DNA of 64,000 nucleotides from positions 496,001-560,000 of the forward strand of contig CAWABB010000001.1 in assembly GCA_963780165.1 (NCBI GenBank), read 5' to 3'. Both the position numbers and the translations under genes were made by a program. Positions within the stretch are counted from its first letter, which is position 1. Every line of letters begins with the position of its first letter. Of this stretch, positions 44,790-53,298 are shown in pieces. The DNA is from CAWABB01 sp963780165 (GTDB lineage: Bacteria; Bacteroidota; Ignavibacteria; UBA10030; UBA6906). The notes under the pieces are model-generated. The model saw only the letters and a list, made by a program, of their open reading frames with translations. It was not told the origin of the DNA and ran no database searches.

Positions 44790-47700
44790 CTACTGGATCG
44801 AAATCCGCAGGTCGAGGCCCGCTTCGTTGGTTGTGCTTCCGGGAATGCGCGATCCCTGCGCGTCCGGAGCGATTTTCGTGAAGCGGTAATAGATGGCGGC
44901 GGTGACGCGGGCGCTGAGGACGTACCGGATGCGGGGCTCCATCGTCGTACGCGTGGTCCCCTCGAGCGGCTCGCCCTTGATGCTGACATCCAGCTTCGAC
45001 ACGTCGTAGGTCTTCCGGGAGTTCTTGGCCACCGCGTACGAGAAGCTGACGTCGACGTCGTTGCTGAGCGAGATGCCGAAGAAGGGGATCTCGAAGCCGC
45101 GGCGGTTGAACGAGGCGGTCACCGAGATCTCCTCCGTCAGCGACTCGATGATATTGCGCGACGAGGTCGCCAGGTCGTACGACATCGTGGTGCTGTACTT
45201 GAGGTTCGCGCCCAGGTTTCCCTTGAGGAACTCCTTGAACGTGAAGTTGAGACCGATGAGCGGAGCGAATCCATAGTTCACGCGCTGCGCGTCGGTGCGC
45301 TCGCCCCCGCCCCCCGGCCTGTTCTGATACTGCCGGTTGTAGGTCGACGTGTACGCATGGTCGAGCGAGAGCCGGCTCACGAAGTTGGCGAAGAACGGGA
45401 TTTTCTCGAGACCGTCCCAGCGGAAAGACCAGTTCACGCGCGGATAATACTGGCCGAAGATGTCCTTCAGCCACGGGATGGCTTCCAAGCCCTCCTCGAA
45501 CGCCTGGTTCAGCTTTTCGTCGTCGGACTTCGTGTTGGCGGGATCGGCCTTCAGCTCGGCGTACCGCTTGCTCACCTGCTCGAGGCCGGTGTTGAACAGG
45601 CCGAAGATCAGGAAGTCGGGGAATGACAGGAACGACCGTTCGACCGAGCCGGCGGTCGTCTGGTTCTGGAGCACCGGAATCCCGTAGACCGAATCGGTCA
45701 CGATGTTCTGGGTCCTGTTGTAGTTCCATCCCAGGGTCCAGTTGAGATCGAGCTTCGCGCCTTCCCAGAGGCCGCGGGAGGTCTTGAGCCCCAGCCGGTT
45801 CGTCTGCCGGTACGAGTTGATCAGGACCGCGCCCGGCGCCCTGGGGCCGGGGGTGACGTCCCAGTTGAAGAACGGCGGCGCAAACGTCAGGCGGAAATTG
45901 GTCGGTGTCCCGGACGGATCGCTGACGAGGCCGAGCTGGTACATGCGGGACGGCCCGTTCATGGGATCCGGGGCCGAGAACGGGAGCGTCCCCCAGTAGT
46001 TCTGGAAACCCGCCGAGCCGAGGATGCCGTTATTCTGCGAGTTGTTCGTCTGGTTGAACGTGATCGAGATGTTGTCGTAGTCCAGGAACGGAATCTTGAT
46101 CAGGATGCGGGTCACGGTCCCGACGCCGCTGAGGAGACCGGAGAACGCTCCGCCGGAGGCGGGGGCCGTCGTGTCGGCCGGCGCAGCCTGATCGGCCGGT
46201 TTCTCGGTGCCGCCGCGGCGCCCGCGCGTCGACGTCTGCGACGCCGGAGCGGCGGATGATTCGCCCCAGAGCGGGTCGAACAGCTGCTTCAGCCGGAAGT
46301 TGAACGTGAAGTTCGTGGACGCGTTGAAGGCGGCGGACTTTCCGACATCGCCCTTGACGAGCGTGTTCTGCCACTGGTAGTCCGCCGTGTAGCCGAACGT
46401 CAGGTCCATGTACTTCTTGATCCCCAGGATGTTCGGGATGTTCGGCTTGAACGTGAAGACGTTGCGCTGCGAATACCGGATGTCCTGGCCGAAGTTGATG
46501 AGCTTGTCTCCGCCGAAGATATCGTTCATGATATCAGAGAACGGCCGCTGGCTTCCCGTGCTGTCCGTCTCGAGCCCCAGCAAGCTGGACTCGACGCCCA
46601 GCGTGTAGTCGTTCGCGATGTCGAGGATGAAGTTCTCGATGAACTTCCAGGAGTACGCGAAGCCGCGGGAGGCGTTGAAGTTCCGGGATGTGATCTCTTT
46701 TGCGCCGGACGCTCGCTGGAGCGACATGTCTTTGGAGCGGGTCGAGGCGATGTTCCAGGAGAACGCGCTGGGGAGGTAGTTCACCTTGAACCCCTTGTAC
46801 TCGTCCAGAAGGATGATGCCATCGAAGATGGTTTTGAACGGGGCAATGTAGTACTCCGGCGGGAGCGTGATATTGTACCCGAGGCGGACGTTCCAGTTCC
46901 ACGCCTCGCGATAGACGAGCGCCGGGGCGCGTTCGTTCGAACGCGTGTACGTGAAGCCGTACGTCAGCTTGTTGAACGTGTCGCGGATGACCCACCACTT
47001 CGACGGCAGGCTGATCCGGAAGGTCGGGGCCGCATACGTTTCGGACACCCGTCTCGACTGCGATTCGTAGATGATCCTCTCGGATTCCGACGTCGCCGAC
47101 TCCGCTGTTCCTCCCTGTTCGACGATCTGCTGCTCCTTCCGGTCGGCCGCCTCCTGGACGAGCACGTCGGAGTTGGGGAGGTACCGCGGGTCAAGCGCGG
47201 ATTCGGTGTGCGTGTACGAAATCGGGATGGATGTCCCCACCCAGTCGTCCGGCAGCAGCTTCTCCACCTGCACCGCCGCGCTCACGCCCCACGACTTCGA
47301 CTCCTGCCGGCTTCCGAACCGCTGCTCGAGCGAGTGGAAATACGGATCGATGCGCGAGTAGTTGAACGAGACATTTCCAAAATCGGCCAGCTTCGCCTGG
47401 CCGTCGAACCGGTAGGCCCAGCCCGGTGTGTCGTCCACCCCGATGACGCGGAGCTCGTTGAACCAGACTTCGCCGCGGAGCGGCCTCCTGTCGTCCGCGC
47501 GTGTTTCGGGGTTTTCCACGCCGATGGCAAGGTAGACGATCTGCGTCAGCGATGGATTGCCGCGGACCCTGTAGGTGGATCCGGGCGGGCCACCCGGCAC
47601 CGGCACGGGCGGCGTAATCGTGGTGGTGGAATCACGCCCCTGCTTCAGCGCGGTGACATCCGCGAACTGCACAACGACTTCGTTCAGGTCGTCCCAGCCC

Positions 47701-50700
47701 TGGCGGAGCGGCGCCCGGTATTCGTAGTAGTTCGCACTGTCCAGTCCGAACCGCAGGAGCACCGCCGCGTCGTAGTCGCTTTCGCTCCGGTAGTGAAACG
47801 TCGTATCTCCCCAGACGTACATCTTCAGCGTCTTGTAGTTGAAGAGGTCCAGGGCCTTATAGGTGAAGAACTTGGCGGCGATTCTGGATTCCCCGTCGGG
47901 GAGGTTGTTCACGACGAAGTCCAGCGACTGCTCGTTCAAGAGCACCTCCGTCTGGGCCTGGCTCCTGTCGTGCTCGCGGATAACGCCGGGCGGGCTCTGA
48001 TACCGGGGGTAGTTCTCCTCGATGCTGACCACGGAGACCTGGAAGCTGGTGTCGCTCAGGTCCTGCGCAACCTTCTGCCACTGATTGCCGACAAGGTTGA
48101 AGTCGGCGATGCGGACGAATGTCGTGTCGGATACGTTCGCGAACGAGATGCGGATCGACTCGACGTTCTCCGCCGTGGGCGACCCGACCATGCGGACCGA
48201 GTCGGCAATGGGAATCCGGTACTGGTACCATCCCTTGTTGCCGCCGCCGACGATGTACTTGTTCATTCCGGGCGTGGTGTCCAGCGGGACTTCGTACTGC
48301 AGATACGAGTTCGCCAGATCCACGATGCCGTTGGAGTTGAGGTCCTCGGTGTCGGGGATTCTGCCCGACGGGCCGTTGGCGTTGTTCTGCGAGCCGTTGA
48401 TCCGCAGGAACGTCTCGTACTGCGAGTTGTTGTCGAAGGCGTAGTTGTCGCCGCTCGGGTCGTCGACCATATCCGGATACGCTGCCGTCAGCGCGCCGAA
48501 GCGCGCCCGTTCCTCGTCGTCGGTGAGCCCGTCGAGCCCGACGTCCTCTCCCTCGTTCAGCACCTGGTTGGGGAATGAACTGAGGACGAGGTCCTCGGAG
48601 TCCAGCTTCCGGTTCGGGATAACGTCCTCGCTGACCACGCCGAGGTCGATAATCATCTTCGCGGTCCCGTCGGGCGGCGCCCGGTCGATCCGAAGCCAGA
48701 TCTCGATGAAGCCGATGTTCTCCTTCGAGAGGTTCACGGCGGAGGATGAGAGCGGCTTCATGATGCCGCCCCAGTTTCGCTGCTGGGTCAGCGTCGAGGA
48801 GAGGTTCGTGCCATAGTTGAACTGCCCCCGCGTCGTGGGATAGTACCGGAGATCGAGGACGGTCATCTGCTGGTTGGAGGTTCCGACCTGCTTCTGGGGG
48901 AACACGTCGGTGATGAGCACGTCCGACGGAAGGACGTTGAACCACGTCAACTTCGCTTTCGACGTCATCTTCACGGTATCGGCCAGGCCGGGGAACCAGT
49001 ACGCGTCGGCGAGCGGGCTCGAGGGAAACCAGCTCGTGTACGACACCCCGACGGGGATCGTCCGCCGGATGCCCTCGAAGTCGTCGATGTACGCGATGCC
49101 CTGTCCGCCGTCGCTCGGAATCGTGCTCTTCTTCGTGTTGGGATCCGGCGACATGTACGCCGCTTCGCCCGAGATCTTGACCGTGGACATCTCACGCGTC
49201 GACAGCATCGGCAGCGCGTCGAGCGCGCGGGTCAGGAGCGGAAGGTCGAACGAGGTCGATCCGTCCACCCCGAAGATCGTGTTGCTGTTGGGCTCTTCGC
49301 CGATGCGCACCTTGTCGCTCAGCGTTTGCTGGTTCAGGTTCATGAGCGTGAACCCGAGCAGCGTCTTCTGTGAGAGCGCGATGTCGCCTCGCGCGCCGAG
49401 CAGCGTCTTCGACGCGAGCTGGAAGAGGTCGTTTTGCTCGTACTTGATCTGCAGGTTCGCCCCGGGAACGAGCGCGCGCTCGTTCTTGATCACGACCTCG
49501 CCGACGATGTAGTCCACCGTGAAGTCGCGGTTGAGCGTGAGTTGCTGCCCCTCGAGCAGGACCTGCACGCTCCCTTCCACGACGTTGAACCCGAGCGAGT
49601 ACTTGGACGTCGCCTCGCCCGAGGCTTTCCCCGACACCACGTAGCGGTTGCGGAGGCTCTGTTGCGAGAAGGTCTGGGTGGTGTCGTACACCTCCGGGTA
49701 GAGGTACTGCGAGGTGTCGTCGACGACGGTCCCCTTCGCTGCGAACCACTCCTTGATGCCGGTGTCGAAGGGGCGGAGGCTCGGGAAGATGATTTCCGCA
49801 CGGGATTGATTGACCGTGCGGCCGGGCCGGTAGTCAAACTGGCCGTCCCCGTTCGGCGCGGACGTCTTGTCGGCGTTGTACTGGTCCATCATCATGACGC
49901 GCAGGAGCGGGTCGCCAAGGATCGAGTTTTCGTCCTGCCCTCCCGGGATGCGCCTGAGGACGTCCAGCGAGAACCCGGATTCCTTCAGGTTCCGGCCGAT
50001 GCCCGGGATCGGGTAGATGTTCTTCAGGAGCATCTTCCACGCCACCGCAAACCTCGGACCGGTCGAGAGAATGTTCCTCGGGCGCACGAGCTTCAGGATG
50101 ATCGGGCGCGCGAGGGCCGCGGAATCCGTGCCGACGTCCCGCGTGAGCTCGCCGAACTGCGTCCCGTCAGCACGGCGGTACGAGATGCCGACGAACTGCT
50201 GGTCCCCGACATTGGTGTTCAGTGAGAGGACGCCGATGTACCCGTCTCCGGCAAGCTCATACTGCGAGCGGTCCAGCCTGATCACGGGACCGATTTCGAT
50301 GCGCCCCGGGTCGGGATCGGCTTCGCGCAGATTCTCGTTATATCCATTTCCACGCGACGGCAGGTCGATGTAGCCGATGGCCAGGCGATCGTTCCCTTCC
50401 GTCACCGTCCCCTGGCGCAGGACCCAGACCTCTTCCTCCACGATCTGGACGTTGCCGTCGACGGTGGCCGGGTCGTTGCGGTAGTACGGCTCGTACTTCG
50501 AGATGTAGGACGTATCGACGAAGAAGTGGTTCGTGGCGTATTCGAAGGCGCGGAATTCGAAGGTCTGCTCTTTCGATCCGCCCGAGACCGCGACCTCCTT
50601 GATCTGACCTTTCTTCTGCGATGCGAGCGCGGTAAGCGTCAGCGGCCCGGCCTGGAATTGCGCTTTGACGCCGAACAGCGCCTGGCTGCTCCCGATGAAT

Positions 50701-51812
50701 GCGGACGGGGTCTGCAGCGACACGTTTCCGGCCTCGACGAGCCGGACGATCTCGTCCTCGTACCCCGTGTACTTGATCTTCAGCTGGTTCTCGTATTCGA
50801 ACGTCCGCTTGGTGTTCCAGTCGGCAAGGATGTTCAGCTTGTCGCCGATGGTGCCGCTGACGTTGACCTGAACGTCCTGGCTGAAGTCGGGTTCATTCCG
50901 GCTCTGGTCGAGACGGGAGATGGTGGTATAGTCCGATTTGGTGTTGCGGAATCCGGCTTTGATGTCCACCGCGCCGCTGATCTTCAGGTTGATCTCCGGC
51001 TTCCCGAAGATGCTGAAGATGGGGTTCGGCGGAATCGGGATCTGGATCTGCGTGATCGTGGAGATGAGCTCACCCAGATCGTCCCGCTTCAGGTTGGCCG
51101 GCGGCTTCTGCGCCTCCTCCGCCATGATGCGCCGGAACTCCTCGCGCCTGCGCTGGGCGACATACTCGTCGATCGTGACTTTCGTCGGGACCTTGACATC
51201 CACCCCGCCGACCGTCTCCCGGAACGTCACTTCATAGGTCGCGGTATCGATCGCAAATTCCCGCCTGACGAGGGATGACCGCGGCGACGCAAAAAGCGGG
51301 TGGGTGCGCCGCGGGAAGAGTGACACCTGCGGCCGGTCCTTCCGTTCGTACTTGAACTGACTCAGGCGCGCGGTCGAGTCGAGGTAGACGACGTAGGTCG
51401 TGTCGGTGACGAGGGACCTCCGTGCAGCCGCCCTGGCGGAATCCGAGAGAAGCGAGTCCTGGCCCGCGGGAAGCGTCCCTCCACTTCGTCCCAGCCCCAA
51501 AGCGGAACTGTCCTGGAGCGACGTCCGGGTGCTGTCAAGTGGAGAACGCCTGGTTGAATCCTGCTGGAAGGGGTTGCCGGGGAACTGCTGTTGCTGCGGT
51601 GTGCCAGGGAGCGGTTGTCCCGTTCCAGGTCCCTGCTGTTGCTGCGGACTGACCTGCGGTATCGGTCCAGGTGAAGGGTGCGGAAGAGGGCGACCAACGC
51701 CTGCGGAACCTGGAATCAGAAGGAGGGCAAACCCTGCGGCGATGCCAGCGAGGAAGTAGCCCGCGAGACGTACGCGGGCTCCTGAACACGCCGTGTGGAG
51801 CAGAGAGTACAA
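44790..51812 (-). CDS. sprA: SprA (Sov), T9SS outer-membrane translocon
   Basis: A 2340-residue protein that forms the very large beta-barrel through which T9SS cargo crosses the outer membrane. A hydrophobic N-terminal export signal (about 15-40) precedes a proline/glutamine-rich low-complexity stretch (about 45-80). The body has the SprA layout: IPIPPNPIFSIFGKPEINLKISG, long runs of beta-strands, plus the middle LDLRYYPTTRGQFNY segment, and a final RVTAAIYYRFTKI. The size fits the family. The start is probably a TTG at 51812 with a GAGGAAG 6 bases upstream. Its cargo includes the protein at 6210-7484. A promoter is proposed at 51923-51953. Confidence 0.95.
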   Translation of the reverse strand: MYSLLHTACSGARVRLAGYFLAGIAAGFALLLIPGSAGVGRPLPHPSPGPIPQVSPQQQQGPGTGQPLPGTPQQQQFPGNPFQQDSTRRSPLDSTRTSLQDSSALGLGRSGGTLPAGQDSLLSDSARAAARRSLVTDTTYVVYLDSTARLSQFKYERKDRPQVSLFPRRTHPLFASPRSSLVRREFAIDTATYEVTFRETVGGVDVKVPTKVTIDEYVAQRRREEFRRIMAEEAQKPPANLKRDDLGELISTITQIQIPIPPNPIFSIFGKPEINLKISGAVDIKAGFRNTKSDYTTISRLDQSRNEPDFSQDVQVNVSGTIGDKLNILADWNTKRTFEYENQLKIKYTGYEDEIVRLVEAGNVSLQTPSAFIGSSQALFGVKAQFQAGPLTLTALASQKKGQIKEVAVSGGSKEQTFEFRAFEYATNHFFVDTSYISKYEPYYRNDPATVDGNVQIVEEEVWVLRQGTVTEGNDRLAIGYIDLPSRGNGYNENLREADPDPGRIEIGPVIRLDRSQYELAGDGYIGVLSLNTNVGDQQFVGISYRRADGTQFGELTRDVGTDSAALARPIILKLVRPRNILSTGPRFAVAWKMLLKNIYPIPGIGRNLKESGFSLDVLRRIPGGQDENSILGDPLLRVMMMDQYNADKTSAPNGDGQFDYRPGRTVNQSRAEIIFPSLRPFDTGIKEWFAAKGTVVDDTSQYLYPEVYDTTQTFSQQSLRNRYVVSGKASGEATSKYSLGFNVVEGSVQVLLEGQQLTLNRDFTVDYIVGEVVIKNERALVPGANLQIKYEQNDLFQLASKTLLGARGDIALSQKTLLGFTLMNLNQQTLSDKVRIGEEPNSNTIFGVDGSTSFDLPLLTRALDALPMLSTREMSTVKISGEAAYMSPDPNTKKSTIPSDGGQGIAYIDDFEGIRRTIPVGVSYTSWFPSSPLADAYWFPGLADTVKMTSKAKLTWFNVLPSDVLITDVFPQKQVGTSNQQMTVLDLRYYPTTRGQFNYGTNLSSTLTQQRNWGGIMKPLSSSAVNLSKENIGFIEIWLRIDRAPPDGTAKMIIDLGVVSEDVIPNRKLDSEDLVLSSFPNQVLNEGEDVGLDGLTDDEERARFGALTAAYPDMVDDPSGDNYAFDNNSQYETFLRINGSQNNANGPSGRIPDTEDLNSNGIVDLANSYLQYEVPLDTTPGMNKYIVGGGNKGWYQYRIPIADSVRMVGSPTAENVESIRISFANVSDTTFVRIADFNLVGNQWQKVAQDLSDTSFQVSVVSIEENYPRYQSPPGVIREHDRSQAQTEVLLNEQSLDFVVNNLPDGESRIAAKFFTYKALDLFNYKTLKMYVWGDTTFHYRSESDYDAAVLLRFGLDSANYYEYRAPLRQGWDDLNEVVVQFADVTALKQGRDSTTTITPPVPVPGGPPGSTYRVRGNPSLTQIVYLAIGVENPETRADDRRPLRGEVWFNELRVIGVDDTPGWAYRFDGQAKLADFGNVSFNYSRIDPYFHSLEQRFGSRQESKSWGVSAAVQVEKLLPDDWVGTSIPISYTHTESALDPRYLPNSDVLVQEAADRKEQQIVEQGGTAESATSESERIIYESQSRRVSETYAAPTFRISLPSKWWVIRDTFNKLTYGFTYTRSNERAPALVYREAWNWNVRLGYNITLPPEYYIAPFKTIFDGIILLDEYKGFKVNYLPSAFSWNIASTRSKDMSLQRASGAKEITSRNFNASRGFAYSWKFIENFILDIANDYTLGVESSLLGLETDSTGSQRPFSDIMNDIFGGDKLINFGQDIRYSQRNVFTFKPNIPNILGIKKYMDLTFGYTADYQWQNTLVKGDVGKSAAFNASTNFTFNFRLKQLFDPLWGESSAAPASQTSTRGRRGGTEKPADQAAPADTTAPASGGAFSGLLSGVGTVTRILIKIPFLDYDNISITFNQTNNSQNNGILGSAGFQNYWGTLPFSAPDPMNGPSRMYQLGLVSDPSGTPTNFRLTFAPPFFNWDVTPGPRAPGAVLINSYRQTNRLGLKTSRGLWEGAKLDLNWTLGWNYNRTQNIVTDSVYGIPVLQNQTTAGSVERSFLSFPDFLIFGLFNTGLEQVSKRYAELKADPANTKSDDEKLNQAFEEGLEAIPWLKDIFGQYYPRVNWSFRWDGLEKIPFFANFVSRLSLDHAYTSTYNRQYQNRPGGGGERTDAQRVNYGFAPLIGLNFTFKEFLKGNLGANLKYSTTMSYDLATSSRNIIESLTEEISVTASFNRRGFEIPFFGISLSNDVDVSFSYAVAKNSRKTYDVSKLDVSIKGEPLEGTTRTTMEPRIRYVLSARVTAAIYYRFTKIAPDAQGSRIPGSTTNEAGLDLRISIQ

Positions 51813-51922
51813 TTCGATCTTCCTCAGTGAGACCGGCTACTTCCGCACTGCCCCGGTCAAATCACGCGTAAATCAATAGCGAAGAAAATCGATCCCGTAC
51901 TCCTCTGTCTGTAATATTCGAA

Positions 51923-51953
51923 AAAAGTTAGGGAAAACGTGTACGAATTGCAA
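51923..51953 (-). promoter_or_regulatory. Putative promoter of sprA
   Basis: The minus strand reads TTG, 20 bases, then TAACTTTT, one mismatch from the TAnnTTTG element. It lies in the 211-base gap between sprA and the DUF1611 gene, about 110 bases before the sprA start. Confidence 0.6.
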
Positions 51954-52023
51954 GCGGGTGCTGTTACCCCGGTCCGTTCCCACCGAGGGCCAAATGGCCT
52001 GAAGCGTTCCCAATTCGCCGTGT

Positions 52024-53133
52024 TCATGCGCCTCTTTCGAACGGGCCGGATGGAGAAGGGAGCGGGCCAGGGTACGAAACAGGCGGAACGGAGGCGAAAT
52101 ACGACTCCAGGGCGTCGACCAGCGGGGCGGCGCCAAACCGGAAGGCATCCACGGCCGGAAGGCCGGTCTCGTCCTCGATCTTTCTGGCGGCGTCCCGGCT
52201 CTCAGCGTCGGTGAGCCCGACCGAGTTCAACCCGATCCCGACCACCCGGGTCGGGCGAAAGATGCCGACGATTTCTTCGTGAAGACGCACCATCCGCCGC
52301 AGATCCGGGAGCGGAAACCCGTAGTCGTCGGTCGTTCGCGTCGGCTGGTGGTTCAGGATCATGGCGTCAGGCATCGTGCCGTGCATCAGCCCGAGCGTGA
52401 CGCTTGAATAACCCTGGTGAGTGAGCGCGCCCTGCCCTTCCACCAGGATGATCTCCGCGCCGGTACGATCCGCGCGGTCGATCTCCCGCTCGATGCTCCC
52501 CGCGATGTAGTCGCCGATGACCGCATCGACGGATACGCCGTTTCCGGCGATCAGGATGCCCGTCTGCCCCGTCCCGATGAACTCGCACCGCCGTCCTCGC
52601 CTTCGCAGCTCTGTGTTCACGGCCAGCAGCGTCGTCATCTTCCCGATCTTGCAGTCGGTGCCGACCGTCAGCACTGTCCTTGCCCGCCGCATGCGCCAGC
52701 TCCCGCGAGACACGACTTTCGACTCCCGGGGAACCCTCCTCAGGTCCGTGATCGTCAGCCCCTTCGACGCGGCCAGCGCAGAGAACTCAGGGTCGTCGGC
52801 GAGCATCGTGTGCAGGCCGCTGAGGATGTGCAGACCTGCCCGCAGGGCCTCGATGATGAACCGCCGCCACGCCGCGGGAAGCTGTCCGCCCGCGGGGGCG
52901 ATCCCGATCAGCATCGCATCCGGCGTAAAGCGGAGCCCCTCCTGCAGCGTGCCGACCACAGGGATGGGTCCCCCATAGCCGAGGACTTCCTGCGCAGTCT
53001 TCCCGGGCAACCGGCTGTCGATGATTGCGACGACCCGGTCTGTCATGAACGCGATAGCGCCGTTCGCCGTCTTCGAGCTCACCGGCCCGAACCGTCCCTC
53101 GGCGAGAATGATCATGCGATGCGATGACGACAT
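52024..53133 (-). CDS. DUF1611/DgcN family P-loop protein
   Basis: A 369-residue protein. The N-terminal Rossmann-like half (about 1-150) contains GPIPVVGTL and the C-terminal half carries a P-loop GTDCKIGKMTT, ILVEGQGAL, and the HQP motif in ILNHQPTR, as in the DUF1611 family. One member, DgcN, is reported to N-acetylate D-glutamate in D-glutamate breakdown, and relatives are often next to an L-Ala-D/L-Glu epimerase, which is not seen here. It diverges from an amidase and a peptide-type ABC system on the other strand. I chose the ATG at 53133; the frame is open far upstream and no clear Shine-Dalgarno is seen. Confidence 0.82.
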   Translation of the reverse strand: MSSSHRMIILAEGRFGPVSSKTANGAIAFMTDRVVAIIDSRLPGKTAQEVLGYGGPIPVVGTLQEGLRFTPDAMLIGIAPAGGQLPAAWRRFIIEALRAGLHILSGLHTMLADDPEFSALAASKGLTITDLRRVPRESKVVSRGSWRMRRARTVLTVGTDCKIGKMTTLLAVNTELRRRGRRCEFIGTGQTGILIAGNGVSVDAVIGDYIAGSIEREIDRADRTGAEIILVEGQGALTHQGYSSVTLGLMHGTMPDAMILNHQPTRTTDDYGFPLPDLRRMVRLHEEIVGIFRPTRVVGIGLNSVGLTDAESRDAARKIEDETGLPAVDAFRFGAAPLVDALESYFASVPPVSYPGPLPSPSGPFERGA

Positions 53134-53195
53134 AAGGAGAATGAGGATGGGTGGTGTTGAGATCGAATTGCGATTGCAGGATCGAACTGCGAATT

Positions 53196-53226
53196 CAATA
53201 GTACAGGACGCCCGCCTGAAACGCAA
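53196..53226 (-). promoter_or_regulatory. Putative promoter of the DUF1611 gene
   Basis: The minus strand reads TTG, 20 bases, then TACTATTG, one mismatch from the TAnnTTTG element. The leader to the ATG at 53133 would be about 55 bases. It lies in the divergent gap 53134-53298, where no rightward match to this form was found. Confidence 0.6.
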
Positions 53227-53298
53227 GACGGTAAGACAATGTCGCATTTTCTTTGTATGTTGACAGACGACTTGTACCACGACCATCGGTAGACCGGT

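Noticed and set aside
43626..45626. Long plus-strand open frame (about 666 codons)
   Set aside because: Antisense to porX and the end of sprA, whose motifs are clear; composition is that of a shadow frame.
53228..53255. Possible rightward promoter TTTCTTTG before the amidase gene
   Set aside because: The -7-like element lacks the TA, and the position 20 bases upstream reads AAG and not TTG.
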